Assembly: GCF_032884065.1 (NCBI RefSeq)
Contig: NC_088873.1
Location: forward strand, 5,843,011 to 5,907,010
Reading direction: 5' to 3'
Source: Artemia franciscana
Taxonomy: Eukaryota; Arthropoda; Branchiopoda; Anostraca; Artemiidae
DNA length: 64,000 bases
The notes under the pieces: generated by a model
What the model saw: the letters and a program-made list of their open reading frames with translations, nothing else
Database searches by the model: none
Told to the model about the DNA's origin: nothing
Part shown: in pieces, positions 24,595-37,024 of the stretch
How positions within the stretch are numbered: the stretch's first letter is position 1
Layout: the number at the start of each line of letters is the position of its first letter
Position numbers and translations under genes: made by a program

Positions 24595-25700
24595 CAATAC
24601 ATGGTAACGAACGGTAGGCAAGGAGCGACTGTGTCTAATGGTAACCGAAACTCTATAGTAACGGAATTTTTAAAACAATAGATGCGCCGAAAGAATCTGA
24701 TTTTTATGCTGATTTTTGACATGTAAATGTTATTAGGTTTAAAATTACCCATAGAAAGTTACGAGCCTGAGAAAATTTGTCCGATTTTCGTACAAGGGGG
24801 ACACACCCAAAATTCAAGGTTTCAAGCTCATATCTATAATTACATTGAATTTTTTTTTCTTGTACAGAAAAAAGATCACGGAGGCGTGATTATTTATTTT
24901 TCACAGGGGTGATCGGATGAAATCAATGGTCCTAGAAGATCAGGAGAATGCTTATTCAAACGGAAATCAATAGTTCTATTGCCACTTTGAAGTCACCAAA
25001 ATGATCGGAGGACTAGCCCCCATCCCACACCCCCTTTCCCCAAAGACAACCGATCAAAATTTTGAGAGTCACCTGATTTGGCATGTTTAAAAGATTAATA
25101 ACTATGCCTATGAGGACGACATGACCACCACAGTCCCTGGGGTAGGGCTGTAAACTTCACAATTTCCCCATTGTTCACATAGAGTATTCGTTATTGGAAA
25201 GATACTTTTAAGAAATTGGGGAGGGGCGGTTTATTTTCTAAGTGAGAGGGGGATTTTCCGCAGCAAGAATTTTCCATAGACAGGGGTTTCCTGGGAGTTT
25301 TTAAGGGAAATTTTACACGAGAGGAGAGAAGGAAATTTCCTGGTATTATTTAAAACAGTGAGAAATTAAATAAAAAAAAAAAATAGATTTTCTACTGAAA
25401 GTAAGGAGCAACATTAAGACTTAAAACGAACAAATATTATTCCAGATATAAGGGGGGAACCCTCAATCATTATGGTATTATTTGACTTTTTGTCACATTT
25501 TTTTAAGAAAGACTGTTTAAACACAAGGGCCGTCAAATTTGAATCAGAAGTATTTTAAAGAAATTCAAGACTTTAATGTAAAGGGCGACCGTTGAAAATG
25601 GGACAGCCCCTTTCTTATACGGAATAATTTCTGTTTGTTTTAAGTTTTAATGTCGCTCCTTACTTTCAGTTGAAAAAACTTGTTTTTGTTTAATTTCTGG
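24595..25700 (+). repeat. Dispersed repeat Family A, copy 1, with 3' foldback module
   Basis: Starts near AATACATGGTAACGAACGGT, followed by AAGGAGCGAC, TTACGAGCCTGAGAAAATTT and AGATCACGGAGGCGTGATTA landmarks. It ends in a foldback whose left arm (CTGAAAGTAAGGAGCAACAT, about 25397) is the inverse of its right arm (TCGCTCCTTACTTTCAGTTG, about 25652). Related copies with the landmarks in the same order lie at 35270, 37025 and 61670, and inverted at 43411. It has no coding capacity. Confidence 0.8.
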
Positions 25701-26774
25701 ACATTTTTGAATTAATGCAGGTTTTGATTTTGGCTCACCGTACATGAATAATTAAAACGTAAAATTGCAAAATGTATATTTGAGAGAAAGAGTCAAACTT
25801 TAGCGTAAAGAGTGGCGCGTTTAAGAGGGAACAGCCCCTTTCTTATACGGAATAATTTCTGTTCATTTTTAAATTTAATATTTTAATACATTTTACCAGC
25901 TGGTGGAAATTTTTACCGACTGATTTGGGTGATATTGCTAGTAAAATTACTTCTTTTTTTGTTTTTATCACCTTAGACTGATATTCTTAAACTAATTTTA
26001 CATCATATATTTCCAACCGCCCGCTTTACCCAATAATTTCTTCTTTTTTTTACCGACTGGCTGAAAAAATGGGTGGGGGCGTCTCCACGCCATGGCCACA
26101 ATAGCTTGTACTAAGCCTTAAAGAGGCTCACAAAAATAAATTTTCGTGTCGGCTTGACACTAGGTATAGCTTACCTCGAGTTTTAGAGGTTTTGATGGTA
26201 AATGAAAGCACTCGGCCTAAAATAACCACCCAAATAAATTTGTATATACAGATGTCGTGTCATACTTATACTAGTTTATGCACCCAAAATATCATACACC
26301 CCGAATGTTTTGCAGTTTACATGTCAAAAAACCACTCAGCATACTGAGTAGAACATCCCTGACATGTCACATCGCTACTATTTAAGACACATCTCTAATC
26401 TTAAATTCGATGCAAAAAAAAAAAAGCCTTGGAGAGCTTCCCAAAATAAATTCATGTTTACACATTATAAAATTTTACCAGTGTCATAAGTTCTGCAAAG
26501 GGGGGGAAGTTATCAGAGGGATCCTAAACGGCGGAGGGAGCCGAGGACTGTAAAAAGGTTCGTTTTAGGGCTATCTTTTCCTGTCCTCAGGGGGCCTTTG
26601 GTCTAACCTTGAAGGTAATTTGCCCCATCCTACCTGTATACAGGTACTATACAAACTAACACACACACACACAGGAAGCTATAGTAGAAGGTTTGTACAC
26701 TCCACTTGTTAACTCTTCCTCTGCAAAAATATTTGCTGATGGTTCCAAAAACAAAGCACATATGAAACGCAAAT
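25701..26774. other. Intergenic, partial foldback arm and AT-rich sequence
   Basis: Holds a second right arm of the Family A foldback (about 25790-25875) and otherwise non-coding sequence. A short CA run (26660-26672) precedes the 3' end of UTP3. Confidence 0.6.
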
Positions 26775-26780
26775 TTTATT
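26775..26780 (-). terminator. Poly(A) signal overlapping the UTP3 stop codon
   Basis: AATAAA on the minus strand at 26780-26775 overlaps the TAA stop (26781-26779). If used, the 3' UTR would be only about 15-30 nt. I see no stronger signal close downstream. Confidence 0.55.
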
Positions 26781-29717
26781 ATTTAAACTTAACACTCTTG
26801 ACAACAGTTGCCTTAATACCAGATATCTCTCCGCCGTATCTGCTAACTTCACTCCTAACCTGTCTAACAGCACCCTTTCTCCTAATAGTGGCCTTTCTGA
26901 ACTTATTTCTGTGTTTAACACGCGGGTTTCTCTGTTCTTTGCTTCTCGCAGGCATGAGACCCTTGTTTTTCGCAATTTGATACGTAATTGCTCTCTTTCC
27001 AGTCTCTTCATCGGTATACTCTTCCTCTTGATTTTCAACGTCATCTTCACTTTTTGTGCCGTCAAGTTCTTGTTCTTCTTCAGAGGAGTTCATCTCAACC
27101 TTTTTCTTTGATTTTATAGCATTGTACAGCTCAACTGCGGCAACTTCGTCTGCAGTCAGTTCCGAATTTTTCTTTTGACTATTTTTTATTTCTTTAGCTG
27201 GTTCTTCACTAAGTGCTGACAATATTTTTAGTGTCTTCTTGTTCACCATTTTCGGTTTTATTTTAACCTTCTCTCCGGTTTTGAGCGATTTTAGGATTGC
27301 GTCTAAATCAGTTCTAAGTTTTTCTTCAACTGGAGCTAACTGCTTCAAAAGTGATTTGTACTGAACTAGCCTTTTCATGACTGGATGATTTTTGACAGGG
27401 ACTCTGTTACTTTTTAAAACAAAATAAAAGCTTAAATTAGTACAAAAGCTCATTAGCAGCCTAAATTTTAGTTTCACAAATTCCGCGCCGGATGATATAG
27501 GCAATAAGCCCTCCTTAATAGCTTTCATTATAGGTTGAATTTCCTCTTTCAGGATATGGATTTGAGATTTATACTCTTCGATAAGTCCTAAAAGCTCAGG
27601 TGACTCCTTTTTAACCAAGTCAAGCTTTTCTTTAGAACTCAATTTTTCAATATCTTTTGTGACAATACTTTTCACTTCCTTCTCTACTTTCTTAACCAAT
27701 TCATCTGTTTGAAAAAATTCAAGTCCAAAGTCGGCATCATCAAGGGTTTCAGCCATCCTTTTTTGAATTTCGCGCGCTTCCTGCTCCTCTAGCTCAGCGG
27801 CTTCAGCATCAGATCCATCCATCCCACCCCAATCTTCATCAACATAATCTGCTGAGTAATAGGTGGATCTCTTTTTGCCCCAAGCCCGGCTATCAGGCAT
27901 TCCATCACTGGCGTTGTCTGCTATGTCACTGTCCATGTCACTATCTTTGGCAGGGGTTTGCATTTTGATTCCCTTCTTCTTCTTCTTCTTCTTGGTTTTC
28001 TGTGGCAAGTCATCTTCATCACTAGTATCAGCAACACCCAAAATTTCTGTTTCTTTGTCAGAATCAATCGGACGATATTTGCCATATTTGACCTATGAAA
28101 AAAATTAACTGTTTAACTCACTGTTTAAACTCAGTGACAAGTTTCTCAACTAATATGTTGTGGTTAACAAGGTCAATGGAAGTTGAATCTAGCCAGCAAT
28201 TAGGCTTTTCGAGAGTTATCCCAATTGCCTTTGGTCAGTAAGAGGTAGGATCTTTCCTTTTAGCCAATCTGCAAGGAACCCTTCATACAATTTTGAGAAT
28301 ACAGTACTGAGAGAAACAGGACAAAAACCTTCAAAACCAGGCTTTCTGCCTTTCTTTTTTAGAGGGGTTATGAAACCCTGGTTCCATTTTTGTGGAAAAT
28401 GTTCAGACCCAGTAATTTCTTTAGAAAGGACAGACAAGGGCTTTGAAAGGAAATCACATAAATCACTCATAAAAGCCCAAGGGATATCCAAAGAGCCAAC
28501 AATTATTTTTCTTAGTTTCCCGATTCTTCTCTCGATTTCAGACGGAAAGAAAGAGGGAAAAGAAGGGGGGAAATCATCTGTTGGTAACTGGTAAGACAAT
28601 GCTGGAAAGCTCTTGACAATGGAAGCAAGGAAACAGTTAAGATTAATTGCAGTTCAGGTAAGTTGAAGTTAAAGCTAGTTATGACTCTTACCACACAACT
28701 TTTTATTACCTTGAAAAACTGATTTTTGTTTGTTTGTTTATTAGTAAACAATTCTTCGAACTTGTTTTTGTAGTAAGATCGAACCGATTGGTACATAAAA
28801 TGTTGCTACCTCATTTGCTACCTGCAATGGCAAAAGTTACTGCCTCAAATGATTTAAACTAGGTTTTGTTCTTCTTTTTGTTATCTAGTATCAGCAATGC
28901 CATCTAGCACCTGGCATTTGAAATAACATCATTTTGAAATAACCAAAAAGGAAAAATCTTAGAAAATGGTAGTTTTCAAGTATGAATAGACCAAAAATGG
29001 GCCAGGAGGTGAGCTATTTTTAAATTGATGTCTTTGGTACTTTAAAGCCCAAACCAAAGAGGACGGTTAACTTACAAGAATGGGAACTGGCGCTAGTGAT
29101 AAAAAAACACCAACACCATCTAGCACTTGGAATTTTTCAGTGTAATAAGAATAATTAATTTAATTAGCGTAACTGGTAAAATTGGGACGGACACAAGTGC
29201 CTGATCTCAGTTCTTAACAGAAAAACGATTAGAAAGCTTGAAAAAATACCAAATGTTGCTGAATACTAGGTGGCGTTCTTGTTGTTTTTTGTCAGCACTG
29301 GCATCACTTCATAAGTTACATATATTCTTTGGCCCAAGCTAAAAGTAATATTTTTCACGTAATCCTTATCTAATTATCATAATTAGATCTAATTATAATA
29401 ATTATATCTAATAATTTAATTATATTTTAATTTACTAATAATTTATTAATAATTTAACGATAATTTAATATTTTTTTAAATTATAATAATTAGATCTAAT
29501 AATATTATAATTAGATCTATAATTATCTAATTATTATAATTATCATCTAATTACATCTTTGAGTACTTGCCTGTTTTAGTACTTCTTCATCTCTTTCATA
29601 TGCTGTTTTTTCGAATTTGCTGTTAAAAATGAGATCATCTGCTTCAATATACTCTTCATCCAAGTTATCTACAGAACTGGGAAGCTCTTTCTTCTGTTTA
29701 TAATTCTTTTTCCCCAT
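26779..29717 (-). CDS. UTP3: U3 snoRNP-associated protein UTP3 / Sas10 homologue
   Basis: Two coding exons, 29571-29717 and 26779-28092, encode 486 aa, close to the length of human UTP3 (about 480). The join is phase 0 and gives a continuous frame (DEEVLKQ then VKYGKYRPIDSD). UTP3/Sas10 is a nucleolar component of the small-subunit processome that processes 18S pre-rRNA. Visible features are an acidic, Lys-rich N-terminus, the conserved WGKKRSTYYSADYVDEDWGG-type motif near residue 120, and the Sas10/Utp3/C1D domain (about 200-305, with KEKLDLVKKESPELLGLIEE and SFYFVLKSNRVPVKNHPV). A second acidic linker leads to the Sas10 C-terminal domain (about 412-486, GKRAITYQIAKNKGL to the basic end SVKFK). 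There are no internal stops, so it is probably functional. The intron has a GC donor and carries a reverse-transcriptase fossil. Confidence 0.95.
28105..28796 (-). pseudogene. Reverse-transcriptase fossil inside UTP3 intron
   Basis: The minus strand shows the linker and finger/palm start of a non-LTR reverse transcriptase. In order: YYKNKFEEL (about 28770), FFKVIKSC, a frameshift, then SYQLPTDDFPPSFPSFFPSE and ITPLKKKGRKPGFEGFCPVS. After a second frameshift come DSTSIDLVNHNILVEKLV and a stop near 28120. The KAFD motif is degraded (STSIDLVNHNIL), the catalytic palm core is missing, and there are at least two frameshifts. It lies in the same orientation as UTP3 and ends about 12 bp before the 3' splice site. 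The family is Jockey/CR1/RTE-like; I cannot narrow it. Confidence 0.8.
29360..29550. repeat. AT-rich palindrome cluster in UTP3 intron
   Basis: Near-pure A/T with repeated TAATTAGATCTAATTA-type palindromes around AGATCT (near 29383, 29492 and 29509). Likely a local expansion; no gene. Confidence 0.7.
29571..29717 (-). CDS. UTP3: UTP3 first coding exon (49 codons)
   Basis: Starts ATG at 29717-29715 (MGKKNYKQKKELPSSVD) and ends AAACAG at 29571. The intron begins GCAAGT (29570-29565), a GC donor in otherwise perfect context. The acceptor is TTTCATAG ending at 28093. The ATG is the first in frame and the peptide is acidic/Lys-rich, like other Sas10 N-termini. Confidence 0.85.
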
Positions 29718-30808
29718 TTCAGGTCAGTCTAATTGAAATATTAGTCAGTTTTTTGCTTAGGATTGGGTAATAGAACTTCAATTCCTCTTTTTTTGTACTC
29801 CAGCCTTCTATAGTGTTGCTTCTTTATGCCAAATTATAGCCAGCACTAGTCAAATACCACGGAACCCTGTTAACAGTAAATGATGAGTAATCCTCTGTCT
29901 TTAGCTAAATTAAAAAAGAAGGAAAATACAAACAACTTAAAACCATTTTCAGTCAAACTGCCAATAATTTCGGAATATACTACAACATTACAAAATAGAC
30001 CAATCCCACTTTCTAAGACATATGAAAGAAAGGCTGAGAGGGCTAGGTAATTTTTATGGATGAAGTATAATAGACTGAAGAAAATCAAACTTTGTGGACA
30101 TCCTCCTGGGGACGAAAAAAAAAACTTGTCCCCAAATGGGTGGGAATAGATTGAAGGAACAAACTTAAACAGAATTAGCGTCAGTTGACGAAATTCCAGG
30201 AAGGAGAGGGGGGAGATGTATTTTCTAGTATCTAAGGGAGATATCTGTAGTAGTATTTTTGCAATGAGAATACCTCAAAAAGATATTTTCCAAAATCTAG
30301 GGGACAGGTTCCACTCTGCAGCCCCCCTCCCCATTAAAAGACTGTACCGTCTCTCAGTACAGCTTGATTCTTCAAAGAGTAGTTAGCAGTAGTAACACTA
30401 CTACAATACCATAAATATCTAACTCAAGCAGGGATGTCCTGGGTCCATCAGGAATAGGTAGTGCGGAGGATAACCTTACATAAAAGGAAAGGATAGGAAA
30501 AGGAAAGGACAACTTAGGATGAAAGAAAAAAAAATCTACATCAAATAAAATAGCGTAAGAAATACTGGGATAGTTAACAAAAGAATAAATAAAGGATTAT
30601 ACTGTGCTTAAATTTAACAAAAAAGAAAGGAGAAAGTAAGCAATAGTAGCAAGTCATTGCCACTTGCGTACGCCACAGCATATACCATTAGCGAAATCTT
30701 TATCCAAACATGACATTTATTTCATCACACGTAATTAGACTCTTGAGCATATACTTCAGAGCCATAGTTTCAGTTGCTACTTGGTCTTCCCTCGGAAATA
30801 TTTGTCGT
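29718..30808. other. UTP3 upstream region
   Basis: The 5' UTR and promoter of UTP3 should lie here. The sequence is AT-rich, with no TATA box or exon I can assign. Confidence 0.4.
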
Positions 30809-30830
30809 TGCGCGTGCGCGAAGGCGGGGT
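30809..30830. promoter_or_regulatory. NRF-1-type palindrome with adjacent GC box
   Basis: TGCGCGTGCGCG (30809-30820) reads CGCGCACGCGCA on the minus strand, an exact match to the NRF-1 consensus YGCGCAYGCGCR. It is followed by GGCGGGG (30823-30829). In AT-rich, CpG-poor surroundings this is a plausible promoter core about 1.1 kb upstream of the UTP3 start codon. Whether it serves UTP3 through a 5' UTR intron, another gene, or nothing is open. Confidence 0.4.
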
Positions 30831-32850
30831 CATGAATCATGTGTGGTTTTATATATGTGTCAAAAAATTTCAATGGAGAGTATAGGACTCTTCACTACTG
30901 CATATTACCCTTACTGTGACAAAGGCTACATTTGCATTTATTATAGAACCAAAATGAACAGAAAAAAAAACTTAAATAACTTCATAAAAACACCTACAGT
31001 AATTTTGGACTGACAACTACCAAAAAGAAGTGTTCAAACAATAATTGTTATAGTAAGGAAAAAGCTTTTTTCCTGGTAAAATATGCTTCAAAGATGTCCT
31101 TCTTGCTTTGTTATCAGTGTCTGATAACAAAGCAAGTGACAATTTGCATTGAAGACTGGTGCATGACTGAAATTCCTCTTTTCAGGGGAATTTCCTTGAT
31201 AGTATTTTTTTCTCCTTGTTTTTACAATTGTTTATTTAGTTTCTCAACCTTTTTATGCACTACTCTGTCTTTTTCTTTTTGACATTTAGTCAGAGGTTCT
31301 GTTTTAAAGGTTCTTTTTATTATAAAGGTTCTTTTTATTATATTTTAATATATTTTTATAGAGATTCTTTTATATTTTTTATAGTTCTATTAGATGTTTT
31401 AAAGGTTCTTTTTAACATTGTTGCTTCATTTCTCACTAAAGATCCATGGTAATTTAATAACAACAATTTTGACTGACAAATAATTATGACTTAGAGTAAG
31501 AAGGTTTATTCTTACGAGTGTAAAGCCTCGCTTTCCTGTTTCTTTCTTTATTCTTGTCTATAGACTTTTCGATGGCTTTTAGTGTATTGATTTTAACTAT
31601 ACTATAAACAATATAATCGTCACCATTAAATTCATCTTTTGAATTATATGACTATTTTATTAAGAAGATCTATTGTAATGACTGTTAAGTCTAGCTTTCC
31701 TGTTATTTTATTCCACATTGTTACTAAGTTTTTGGGTTGCAAGCTTTATATTATTTACAGGGTCACATGGACTTTCAAAGAAAGCTTTGGCTATACTACT
31801 ATTTAAAAAAAAAAATTCCATTGGTGGAAAACTACTACTTTCACTCTTTTTCCAGAGTGAAACTATTGGTGGTATTTGAATTTTACTAAACTTATGGGTT
31901 TGGAAGCTGCAGTAATTGGATATGCTAGTAATTGTAACTACATTCTTCCTCCTCCCCCCTCTCATGTCTGGATGTAGCAGTAGACTATATACAAAACTTT
32001 GCAGATTTCGTTGGTTTTTTAATGGGAACACAAATCAATTGTAGATAAAAATAAAATCACCAAGCCATGTAATCAGCAAACTTAAGCATACAGTCTAGGG
32101 CTGTATCCCAACCTAGGACTGGACTTGCTAGGACTCCGAAATTGGAGCCTAAATAATTTGCTAGGATGATCTTCAAAATTATCTACCTCTGTACCACGCC
32201 TTCAAAAGAGCACTAAGCCTTTGATGAAATTAGACACTTTGTGGTAATAAGGTGATACTTTTCAGAAATAGATCTAAAGTACAAGCAAGGGGCAAGAAAA
32301 GTACTTTGAGCATCCTAACTTGGCTAAATCTGGATTTACAGGATTCTAAAGAATTTGGAAAAATAAGGTTCAAATTGAAAAAAGCATTATTGCCCTAAAC
32401 CTTAACTCAAATTGTTGGAAAAGTGTTTTCAAATCCTACATTCAAACCAAATTTAAGGAAATAAATTGCTTTTCTAAGATATAGGGAAATAAATAGTAAA
32501 CCCACAAAATCAGTAATTTTTTTACAGAGTATTTTTTTTTTTTATGCAACAGGAGTACAAAATGCTACTTCAGGGGGGGGGAGGGGGGGTACAGTCAAGT
32601 AATTCATTTTTCAAAATGAGATAAATAACCATTTATGATTGTTTTAAAGTAGTTTTCATAATTGTTTAGAGCTTCCTTAAAATAAAATTTATCCCCCTCT
32701 GTTTAACCTTTTGCCCAATGTTTTTTCTAATGAGGTCAGATTTAACCCTAGGCTATATACGAAACTAAAAGAAAACACAACTAACAATATTTTTGCTTTA
32801 TAATAACAATAATTTATTGTTACCATCTATATATGACAAACGCACTAAGG
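30831..32850. other. Non-coding, nothing recognised
   Basis: AT-rich DNA with a G-run (GGGGGGGGAGGGGGGG near 32573). Open frames are short and without domain signatures. Confidence 0.5.
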
Positions 32851-32899
32851 AGGACAAAAAAACGCACACCAATTGACAATTTAACTTTTGAACACTCAT

Positions 32900-34083
32900 T
32901 GAACAAGGCTCAAATACTACAAGACTTTACAGCTCATGACAATAGGCATTTGATGGAAGACACACCAGTAGGAAATCGACAATTCTGTTGCAGCAGCTAC
33001 AGAATCTAAATAATAACATTAGGGTTTGCTTTTTGTCAGAGGTAGAGAAAAATTCCCGAAAGGGTGTCATAAACAACACAGGTGGTACAAAAAACTTGTT
33101 ATACAGCTAAACCAAGGGTTCTGGCAAATTGGCCATTAGCCCTGGCAAGAACCCTGATGCAACACTAGGCACTTGACAGAAGACAGATCAGAGGAAAATC
33201 GATAATTCTTTTGCAGCTGACGGCAAATCTACTTGACAGTTCATCCATCACTTGACAAATCTCAAAACACCATACCGTCAGGAAATCTACTTATTACGCG
33301 TCCAGATGGGGACACTAAGACAATACTTGCAGAGCCTAAAGAACAACAATCGGATTTTCTTTTTATCAGAGACAGAGAAAATTTTCCAAAAGAGTATCAT
33401 AAACAACATACAGGATGCAAAAAACGAGTTATATAGCTGACCATGCGTTTTCTTATCAAATTGGCCATTAGCTTCAGAGAGAAATCCATAAGAATTTCTT
33501 GAATTCTCTCTCAACACATTGACCATTAGTGACCATAACTCGAATCCAGGTTCCCAATTTACGTCCGAGATATTAAGAGACAGGGAGGTAGAAATTGTTG
33601 AAGGGCCATGCCAAATTTTTGAATTGGGAGGGTGATGACAATAAAAACGAGAAACTCAGTTTTAGTAGAAGCAATTGACAGCCCAATAATATGTAGTAAC
33701 TTTCTTAGAGAAAGTTAGTACTTTCTCTACTTTCTAAGGGAGAAATCCATAAGAATTTCTTGACTTCTCTCTCAACACATTGATCATTAGTGACCATAAC
33801 TCGAATCTCGAATCCAGGTTCCCAATAACTTTCTAAACTCTTTCTAACTTACTAAGAGAGAAATTCATAGGAATTTCTTGACTTCTCTCTCAACACATTG
33901 ATCATTAGTGACCATAACTCGAATCCACGTTCCCAATTTACGTCCAAGGTATGTAAGAGACATAGAAGTAGAAATTGTTGAAGGGTCATGCCGAATTTTT
34001 GAATTGGGAGTGTGATGAAAATAAAATGAGAAATTCAGTTTTAGTAGAAGCAATTGACAGCCCAATAATATGGAGTAACTTTC
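32900..34083. repeat. Cluster of direct duplications
   Basis: Two unit types. The first (about 32945-33140 and 33175-33470) shares GGAAATCGACAATTCT/GGAAAATCGATAATTCT, the GTTTGCTTTTTGTCAGAGG box and CAAATTGGCCATTAGC. The second occurs three times (33476-33706, a short copy 33736-33838, and 33852-34083), marked by GAATTTCTTGACTTCTCTCT and GACCATAACTCGAATC. The long copies end identically in CAATTGACAGCCCAATAATA. Short open frames inside are by-products. Confidence 0.8.
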
Positions 34084-35269
34084 TATAAATTAGGTTTATC
34101 TTTCTTTCCATTTTGATCCAAATCCCTTCTTGTTTACAACATTGGAAAATTAATCTGGTTTACATGTTGGGATGTATCAATACAGTTAAGGATAGTGATG
34201 CATATTGGAACATGCATCAGATTCTTTCATCTATTAATTAATTGATCTTGATTAATTAATTAATCTTGTCTATATAATTTGAGAAATGGAATATGCATCA
34301 ATATAACATAGCAATACATTCTAAAAAGCAAATCATGGTGTTTTTCAAGTTCTGTAAACAATAAGATTTCAATGAATCATATTATTAAAGTACCTATATA
34401 AAATGACGTGCTGAAACTTTTCTGTTAGCAGAAAAAGCAAAGCCAAATGAATATAAAGCCCAAATATAGTCAAGGATTTCAAAAATAAACTGGGCAACAT
34501 ATCCATTTGCTATTGAACAAATATAAAGTAGTCAGAATATGTAAAATTAAGAAAGACAAGTTATGTTTTTCAAATCAGAAGGAAAAACGATTCTATTGAT
34601 ATTTCAATAGTCAACTAAAGGGACAAACAAAAAAAATAGGAAAGTTTAGGTAATACTCTTAAATTAAAAAGAGCAATTAAATTGTATGCAAAATGAAACA
34701 AAATACAGTAAATTTTAAACGACTAAGATTCCTGGTAAAGGGATCAGTTTATTTCATCAATAATATATTTAATTATTATGAATTTAATTAAAAAAAAAAA
34801 TCAAATTACAGAAAGATTTGTTGCTTCCATAAATTATAACAGATGTAGATTTGTCTTTATGCAATTTTCTATGCCTTACAATAGTTTACAGAAGTAGTAG
34901 GGATGCTCAAAAATCATCCTGTCTGCATTTTTGCAGGCATGCCTGCATTCCATGTTTTGATTGTATAACAGCCATGTAAAATGTACTTTTTTCATAACAG
35001 GATGATTCTCCCCCTTGAACTTAAATCCCTTATATATTCAGACATTGAAAAAATATTATAGCAAAAAAAAAAAGTTTAAACTTACTATCCAGCTGTCAAA
35101 TTAGCCCTCTTTCTTTTTATTGTCCTATTCAACTTAATAAAATGAACAGGTTCAAAAAATTTTTCACCAAAGGAGAATTATCAAACACTTTGTGATTAAA
35201 AACAGGAAGTAAAAAGTGACTCAGACCAATATTCACCAAAACTAAAAATAGAATTCTCATGACAATTGC
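34084..35269. other. Non-coding, nothing recognised
   Basis: AT-rich sequence, low in CpG, with a TTAATTAATT palindromic patch near 34235-34265. No supportable gene. Confidence 0.5.
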
Positions 35270-35660
35270 TACACTGGCAGCATTGGCATTTTATGTTGAT
35301 TCTAAATACATAAAGTTCTTTCAATTTATTGTTACTCACCCAAAACCAAAAACCTGAGAAAATTTGCCTGATTTTCAAAAAAAGGGGAAACAACCCCAAA
35401 AAAGCAAGCGATCTTATTGACGATCCCTTTATTAGATTCGTCATATCAGAGAACCCTACCATAGAGGTTTCAAGCTCCAATTTACAAAATGTAGAATTTT
35501 GCTTTTTTTCCAGAAAAAACATAATTGACGCATGCTTTTTTTTTTGAGGGGGTGATTGTATCAAACCGAAGGTCCAAGATAATTGGGAGAGAGCTCATTC
35601 AAACATAAATTTAAAGCTCTTTTTCAAGTGACTATACAGATTGCGCCAGGGGAAAGTCTT
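35270..35660 (+). repeat. Dispersed repeat Family A, copy 2 (partial)
   Basis: Contains the Family A landmarks in order: CCTGAGAAAATTTGCCTGAT, ATCAGAGAACCCTACCATAG, AGGTTTCAAGCTCC, and the GGTGATTGTATCAAACC box. It lacks the foldback 3' end. Confidence 0.75.
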
Positions 35661-36599
35661 GTTTTCTTTTTATGTCAGGGCAACAAACTATGACTTTACC
35701 CCAAAGAGGACAAATTTGCAATCAATTTAAAATTCTGATGAGGTAATTGATTTAAAAGTATCAATAACTATATTTTAGGCTTCCCAGTTGCAAAAGAAGT
35801 AATGTCACATGGTGGTAAAACTGGATTCAACCAAGTTGATTCACTTTATTTGTCATGAAATTATGCTATGTTTGGTAATCTTTAATTGCATATTAGCCAT
35901 AATGAGGCAGAGGGGGGGGGTAATTGTTTAGGTGGGGTAGGGTAGATTCCTAAAAAAGTACATTTTAATGGACAAACTCCTTACTCTTTATGAGGTTTCA
36001 GATAAATATTGAAAGAGGTAGGGTGGGAGTACATATTAATTAAATTATTTCTCTATACAGCTAAAATGTTATATTTCCATATCTATCAGCACAGAGGTGG
36101 AAAAGGCAAGGCAGGTCATCATCACCCCATCAGTAAACTTCTTGGGGATGACAAATACTGCTAGAAACTTAGTTTTCAGCAATATTAAATGATGTTATTT
36201 TTTTTCTATTTATATGAAGTACTTTAATAAATTGAAGGAAATACATGCAATGTATTTATCAATAAGAAAATCCTATTGTAGAGGTTGTGATGGTTTCAGA
36301 AAAGTATCAGAGAATTTCCATCCATACAAACAATAATACTCCTTTTCATCCAACCAAAATTCTCGAGTAGTAATATTAACAAGCACCTTTTACCAAAGTT
36401 ACTATTCACCATTAATTTTTTAAGTATATTCAAGTTTTATCCAAAATTGAAATTGGAAATTTGAACATAGTATGGTACTCATCAACATACAAATATTGTT
36501 TACACATTTAAAAAGCAATTAACCAGGGATTTAAGGGACTGGTACTTCAATTTATATCTTGGTTAGGCCTGGGTATGATTTGGAAAATAATCAGAAATT
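35661..36599. other. Non-coding, nothing recognised
   Basis: CpG-poor AT-rich sequence with a G10 run near 35911. No supportable gene. Confidence 0.5.
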
Positions 36600-36900
36600 A
36601 AATAAAAAAAAGAGCTTTTCAAATGAAAGCAAGGAACAGATTTCAAAGCTATTTAAACAGATTATTCTTTATATGAAGGAGGCTGTCTCCTCCTTAGCTC
36701 CTTACTCTTTATTGTGAAGTTTGGCTCTTTTCAAATTTTAAAGGAAATTTGCATTTGGAAAGATAAGATTTTTCAAAGCACTAAAAAACTTTTGTTTAAT
36801 GAGCAAGGTGTTGAGAAGGGGGCCGTCTCCTTAGAGAGTAATTTATATTTGTTTTAAGTTTTAAACTTGCTCCTTACTTTAGTTGAAAAACTTTTTCTAT
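36600..36900. repeat. Solo foldback module of Family A
   Basis: Left arm TTCAAATGAAAGCAAGGAAC (about 36619) and right arm CTTGCTCCTTACTTTAGTTG (about 36868) are inverted, with the usual centre (GTCTCCTCCTTAGCTCCTTAC). It stands apart from a full Family A copy, so the foldback may move alone. Confidence 0.65.
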
Positions 36901-37024
36901 TTGTTTCATTACACTGCATGAAACTGCAAAGTTTTATGAATACAATACTTAAGGTAATACAGAAAAAAATGATTAATATTTCAATGATCTCTGCTTGGAT
37001 TTTGATGGGTAATCAAACAGTTTG

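Noticed and set aside
30774..31013. 79-codon frame starting near the NRF-1-like site
   Set aside because: No domain and AT-rich low-complexity tail; the GC-rich part is better explained as a regulatory patch.
31708..32031. 107-codon minus-strand frame
   Set aside because: No recognisable domain, no splice context, composition like the surrounding non-coding DNA.
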